From assembly GCF_036181745.1 (NCBI RefSeq), contig NZ_CP108080.1, forward strand, positions 4,839,501-4,903,500: a stretch of 64,000 nucleotides of DNA, written 5' to 3'. The notes beneath the pieces were generated by a model. That model was not told the origin of the DNA, made no database searches, and saw only the letters and a program-made list of their open reading frames with translations. Made by a program: the position numbers and the translations under genes. Positions 61,347 through 64,000 of this stretch are shown here, in pieces (position 1 is the stretch's first letter; the number at the start of each line of letters is the position of its first letter). The DNA comes from Streptomyces sp. NBC_00259. Its GTDB lineage: Bacteria > Actinomycetota > Actinomycetes > Streptomycetales > Streptomycetaceae.

Positions 61347-62141
61347 ATGTCCGAGCAGCGCTTCGGGGAGTTCGTCGTCGTCCGTCGGCACGAGGGCGGG
61401 CACGTCGCCGAGCTGGTGCTCGACCGGCCCAAGGCGATGAACGCCGTCTCCACGGACATGGCCCGGTCGATCGGCACGGCCTGCGAGGCGCTCGCGGGTG
61501 ACCGTACGGTCCGGGTGACCGTCCTGGCCTCCTCGAACGAACGGGCCTTCTGCGTCGGCGCCGACCTCAAGGAGCGGAACTCCTTCACGGACGCGGAGCT
61601 GGTGCGGCAGCGGCCGACCGCCCGCGCGGCGTACACCGGGGTGCTGGAGCTGCCCATGCCGACGGTCGCCGCGGTGCACGGGTTCGCGCTGGGTGGCGGG
61701 TTCGAGCTGGCGCTCGCCTGCGATGTGATCGTGGCCGACGCGACCGCGGTCGTCGGGCTGCCCGAGGTGTCGGTGGGCGTGATCCCGGGCGGCGGCGGTA
61801 CGCAGCTGCTGCCGCGACGGGTGGGCGCGGCCCGGGCGGCGGAGCTGGTCTTCACCGCGCGGCGGGTGGAGGCGGGCGAGGCGCGGGAGTTGGGCCTGGT
61901 GGACGAGCTGGCCGAGGACGCCCGTACCGCCGCTCTCGCGCTGGCGGCGCGGATGGCCGCGAACTCCCCGGTCGGGCTGCGGGCCGCGAAGCGGGCCCTG
62001 CGGCTCGGTCAGGGGCTGGACCTGCGGGCGGGTCTGGAGGTCGAGGACGCGGCATGGCGGTCGGTGGCGTTCTCCGGTGACCGGGCCGAAGGTGTGGCGG
62101 CCTTCAACGAGAAGCGGAAGCCGGAGTGGCCCGGCGAGTGA
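61347..62141 (+). CDS. Enoyl-CoA hydratase/isomerase family protein
   Basis: 264 residues. ELVLDRPKAMNAVSTDMARSI opens the crotonase fold. FCVGADLKERN forms the first oxyanion-hole strand. GGGFELALACDVIVAD and VGLPEVSVGVIPGGGGTQLLPRRVG form the second strand and the region of the catalytic Glu. It probably hydrates enoyl-CoA in fatty acid or amino acid degradation. ATG 61347 follows CAGGAGGGTGCACCC. An inverted repeat overlaps its leader. Confidence 0.92.
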   Translation: MSEQRFGEFVVVRRHEGGHVAELVLDRPKAMNAVSTDMARSIGTACEALAGDRTVRVTVLASSNERAFCVGADLKERNSFTDAELVRQRPTARAAYTGVLELPMPTVAAVHGFALGGGFELALACDVIVADATAVVGLPEVSVGVIPGGGGTQLLPRRVGAARAAELVFTARRVEAGEARELGLVDELAEDARTAALALAARMAANSPVGLRAAKRALRLGQGLDLRAGLEVEDAAWRSVAFSGDRAEGVAAFNEKRKPEWPGE

Positions 62142-62171
62142 AACCCGTACAAAACTCCCTAAGCTGGGGTA

Positions 62172-63305
62172 ATGGGTGAGGATGTACGGCTGCGAGCCGT
62201 GGTGGCGCTCGCACAGTCGATGGCCGCCTCGCACACTCCGCGGGAGTCGTGGCGGGCGGCGGCGGTGGGCGCGTGCGACGCGCTGGCCGGGAGTTTCGGC
62301 GCGCTCTCGGTCTGGGAGCGGGAGCGTGGCCGGCTGAAGGTGCTCGTCAACGCGGGGGAGCGTGCCGCGGACGAGGAGGAGTTCCCGGACGGCGAGACCT
62401 ATCCGGTGCATCGCTTCCCGGAGATCACGGAGTTCCTCCACGAGCAGTGGGCCGGGGGCGGTGCGCCGCGTGCATGGGTCGAGACGGCGGAGGGCCCGGC
62501 GGAGGGCGAGCAGGGCTACAGCCATCAGCGGGTCGACGCGCTGCGGCAGCGGGGGCGCGGCTGCTGCGTCGTCGCGCCGATCGTGCTGCACGGGCGGGCA
62601 TGGGGCGAGCTGTACGTGGCCAGGGCGGTCGGGCAGCCCGTCTTCGACCGGGACGACGCGGACTTCGCGACCGTGCTGGCGCAGGTCGTCGCGGCCGGGC
62701 TCGCCCAGCAGGAGCGGCTGGAGGAGGTCCGCAGGCTGGCGTTCACGGACCCGCTCACCGGGCTCGCGAACCGGCGGGCGGTCGACCTGCGCCTCGACGA
62801 GGCGCTCGAACAGCACCGGGCGGACGGCTCGGTGCTCTCGCTGGTGGTCTGCGATCTCAACGGCCTCAAGCGCGTCAACGACACGCTCGGCCACGCGACG
62901 GGCGACCGCCTGCTGGAGCGCTTCGGCTCCGTGCTGTCGCTGTGCGGGGCCATGCTGCCGGGCGCGCTGGCGGCGCGGCTGGGCGGCGACGAGTTCTGCC
63001 TGCTGACGGTGGGGCCCTCGGCGGACGACGTGGTGAAGGTCGCGGAGGAACTCTGCGAGCGGGCCGGTGAGTTGAAGCTGGGCGAAGGGGTGGCCTGCGG
63101 GGTCGCGTCGACGGGCGACCCGATCGGGCCGGTCCGCTCGGCCCGCCGCCTCTTCCGTCTCGCGGACGCCGCGCAGTACCGGGCGAAGGCGGCGCGCTCG
63201 CGGGGGCCGGTCGTCGCGGGCCGCGACGACACGGTGCTGTCGCTGGCGGACGCGCCTCCGGGCCCGTCCCAGGACCGCCGCCGCTTCCGCGACGCACGGC
63301 CCTGA
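62172..63305 (+). CDS. Diguanylate cyclase with GAF domain
   Basis: 377 residues. Residues about 10-185 form a GAF-type sensor. The GGDEF domain follows: DPLTGLANRRAVDLRLDEAL, DLNGLKRVNDTLGHATGDRLLERFG and ARLGGDEFCLL with the intact active motif. It should make cyclic di-GMP, which in Streptomyces controls development through BldD. No EAL domain is present. TAAGCT lies six bases before ATG 62172, so the mRNA may be leaderless. An inhibitory RxxD site just before GGDEF is not seen. Confidence 0.92.
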   Translation: MGEDVRLRAVVALAQSMAASHTPRESWRAAAVGACDALAGSFGALSVWERERGRLKVLVNAGERAADEEEFPDGETYPVHRFPEITEFLHEQWAGGGAPRAWVETAEGPAEGEQGYSHQRVDALRQRGRGCCVVAPIVLHGRAWGELYVARAVGQPVFDRDDADFATVLAQVVAAGLAQQERLEEVRRLAFTDPLTGLANRRAVDLRLDEALEQHRADGSVLSLVVCDLNGLKRVNDTLGHATGDRLLERFGSVLSLCGAMLPGALAARLGGDEFCLLTVGPSADDVVKVAEELCERAGELKLGEGVACGVASTGDPIGPVRSARRLFRLADAAQYRAKAARSRGPVVAGRDDTVLSLADAPPGPSQDRRRFRDARP

Positions 63306-63338
63306 CCCTACGGGCCGGAACGGGGTCGACGGCACCCC

Positions 63339-63367
63339 GTGACAGAGAGGGATTCAGTCCGTAGGGT
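63339..63367 (+). promoter_or_regulatory. hutH promoter
   Basis: GTGACA (63339-63344), a 17-base spacer and TAGGGT (63362-63367), seven bases before ATG 63375. The -35 differs from TTGACA at one base. The mRNA is probably leaderless. Confidence 0.6.
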
Positions 63368-63374
63368 GCTGAAT

Positions 63375-64000
63375 ATGGATATGCACACTGTCGTGGTGGG
63401 GACGTCCGGGACCACCGCCGAAGACGTCATCGCCGTCGCCCGCGGCAACGCCCGCATCGAGCTCTCCGACGACGCCCTCTCCGCGCTCGCCGCCGCGCGC
63501 GGGATCGTGGAAGCGCTGGCCGCGAAGCCCGAGCCGGTGTACGGAGTGTCGACCGGGTTCGGCGCCCTGGCGACCCGGCACATCGGTCACGACCTGCGCA
63601 CCCAGCTGCAGCGCAACATCGTCCGCTCGCACGCCGCCGGCATGGGCCCGCGCGTCGAGCGCGAGGTCGTCCGCGCGCTGATGTTCCTGCGGCTGAAGAC
63701 CGTGGCGTCCGGGCACACCGGTGTGCGCCCCCTGGTCGCCCGGACCATGGCGGACGTGCTCAACGCCGGCATCACGCCCGTCGTGCACGAGTACGGCTCC
63801 CTCGGCTGCTCCGGCGACCTCGCGCCGCTGTCGCACTGCGCGCTGACCCTCATGGGCGAGGGGGACGCCGAAGGCCCCGACGGCACCGTCCGCCCCGCCG
63901 GCGAGCTCCTCGCCGCCCACGGCATCGAGCCCGTCGAGCTGCACGAGAAGGAGGGCCTCGCCCTCCTCAACGGCACCGACGGCATGCTCGGCATGCTGAT
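63375..64000 (+). CDS. hutH: Histidine ammonia-lyase, C-terminus beyond window
   Basis: The first 208 residues are in the window. It deaminates histidine to urocanate. PVYGVSTGFGALATRHI, QLQRNIVRSHAAGMG and EYGSLGCSGDLAPLSHC are family motifs. The MIO cofactor normally forms from Ala-Ser-Gly; here it reads Cys145-Ser146-Gly147, a variant I recall from Streptomyces enzymes. The start ATG 63375 fits the promoter; ATG 63381 is close by. The frame is open to the window end. Confidence 0.95.
   Translation, partial: MDMHTVVVGTSGTTAEDVIAVARGNARIELSDDALSALAAARGIVEALAAKPEPVYGVSTGFGALATRHIGHDLRTQLQRNIVRSHAAGMGPRVEREVVRALMFLRLKTVASGHTGVRPLVARTMADVLNAGITPVVHEYGSLGCSGDLAPLSHCALTLMGEGDAEGPDGTVRPAGELLAAHGIEPVELHEKEGLALLNGTDGMLGML

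Overview
This is a very GC-rich actinobacterial chromosome segment, almost certainly Streptomyces. It carries AfsQ1/AfsQ2/SigQ-type genes, an AccA2-type biotin carboxylase, an acyl-CoA carboxylase beta/epsilon pair, a class III adenylate cyclase, many GTG starts and many GTGA/ATGA overlaps. From memory, most of the gene order matches the S. coelicolor core region around SCO4878-SCO4932. That match was not checked by alignment.

Layout. (1) 1-5660: a surface-glycan cluster with a family 2 glycosyltransferase, a DUF6716-like putative glycosyltransferase, a fused CMP-sialate/Kdn synthetase and HAD phosphatase, a NeuB-type synthase and one more putative transferase. It probably makes a Kdn-containing teichulosonic acid. 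(2) 5852-21425: an M20 amidohydrolase; a nucleoside uptake and salvage block (BMP lipoprotein, ABC ATPase, two permeases, cytidine deaminase, thymidine phosphorylase); a STAS protein, an ECF sigma factor, an L,D-transpeptidase, an MFS/LysR pair and an alpha/beta-hydrolase-like protein; then adenosine deaminase. (3) 21560-28068: small secreted proteins, PspC, VanZ, the afsQ locus with its lipoprotein, sigQ and a uridine-kinase-like protein. (4) 28134-32206: deoC with two aldehyde dehydrogenase genes, then a PH-like membrane protein. (5) 32476-46608: an accessory-looking stretch with a Pst-type phosphate transporter interleaved with cell-surface proteins and two sortase-fold proteins. (6) 46710-52580: phosphopentomutase/phosphomannomutase, purine nucleoside phosphorylase, a gamma-glutamylcyclotransferase-like protein, an LpdA-type flavoprotein and a DeoR regulator. 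(7) 52652-64000: acyl-CoA carboxylase subunits, Maf, BirA, adenylate cyclase, enoyl-CoA hydratase, a diguanylate cyclase and the start of hutH.

Two signals stand out. First, the palindrome CTACGCGCGTAG, or a close variant, lies in five promoters: the BMP lipoprotein, the nucleoside ABC ATPase, add, deoC and deoD. These sites mark out one nucleoside-salvage regulon. The DeoR-family gene at 51660 is the nearest candidate regulator. Second, the Pst-like operon (33228-45239) encodes three substrate-binding-like surface proteins, a protein with an LAxTG-type C-terminus, a membrane sortase homologue that has lost its catalytic His and Cys, a PstB ATPase, and a lipoprotein carrying a sortase fold with plausible His/Cys/Arg residues. 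I know of no described system with this combination.

Other points: the nucleoside ABC ATPase appears to start at ATC, many genes have a -10 box 6-7 nt before the start codon (leaderless mRNAs), and several convergent gene pairs are separated by very long perfect hairpins.
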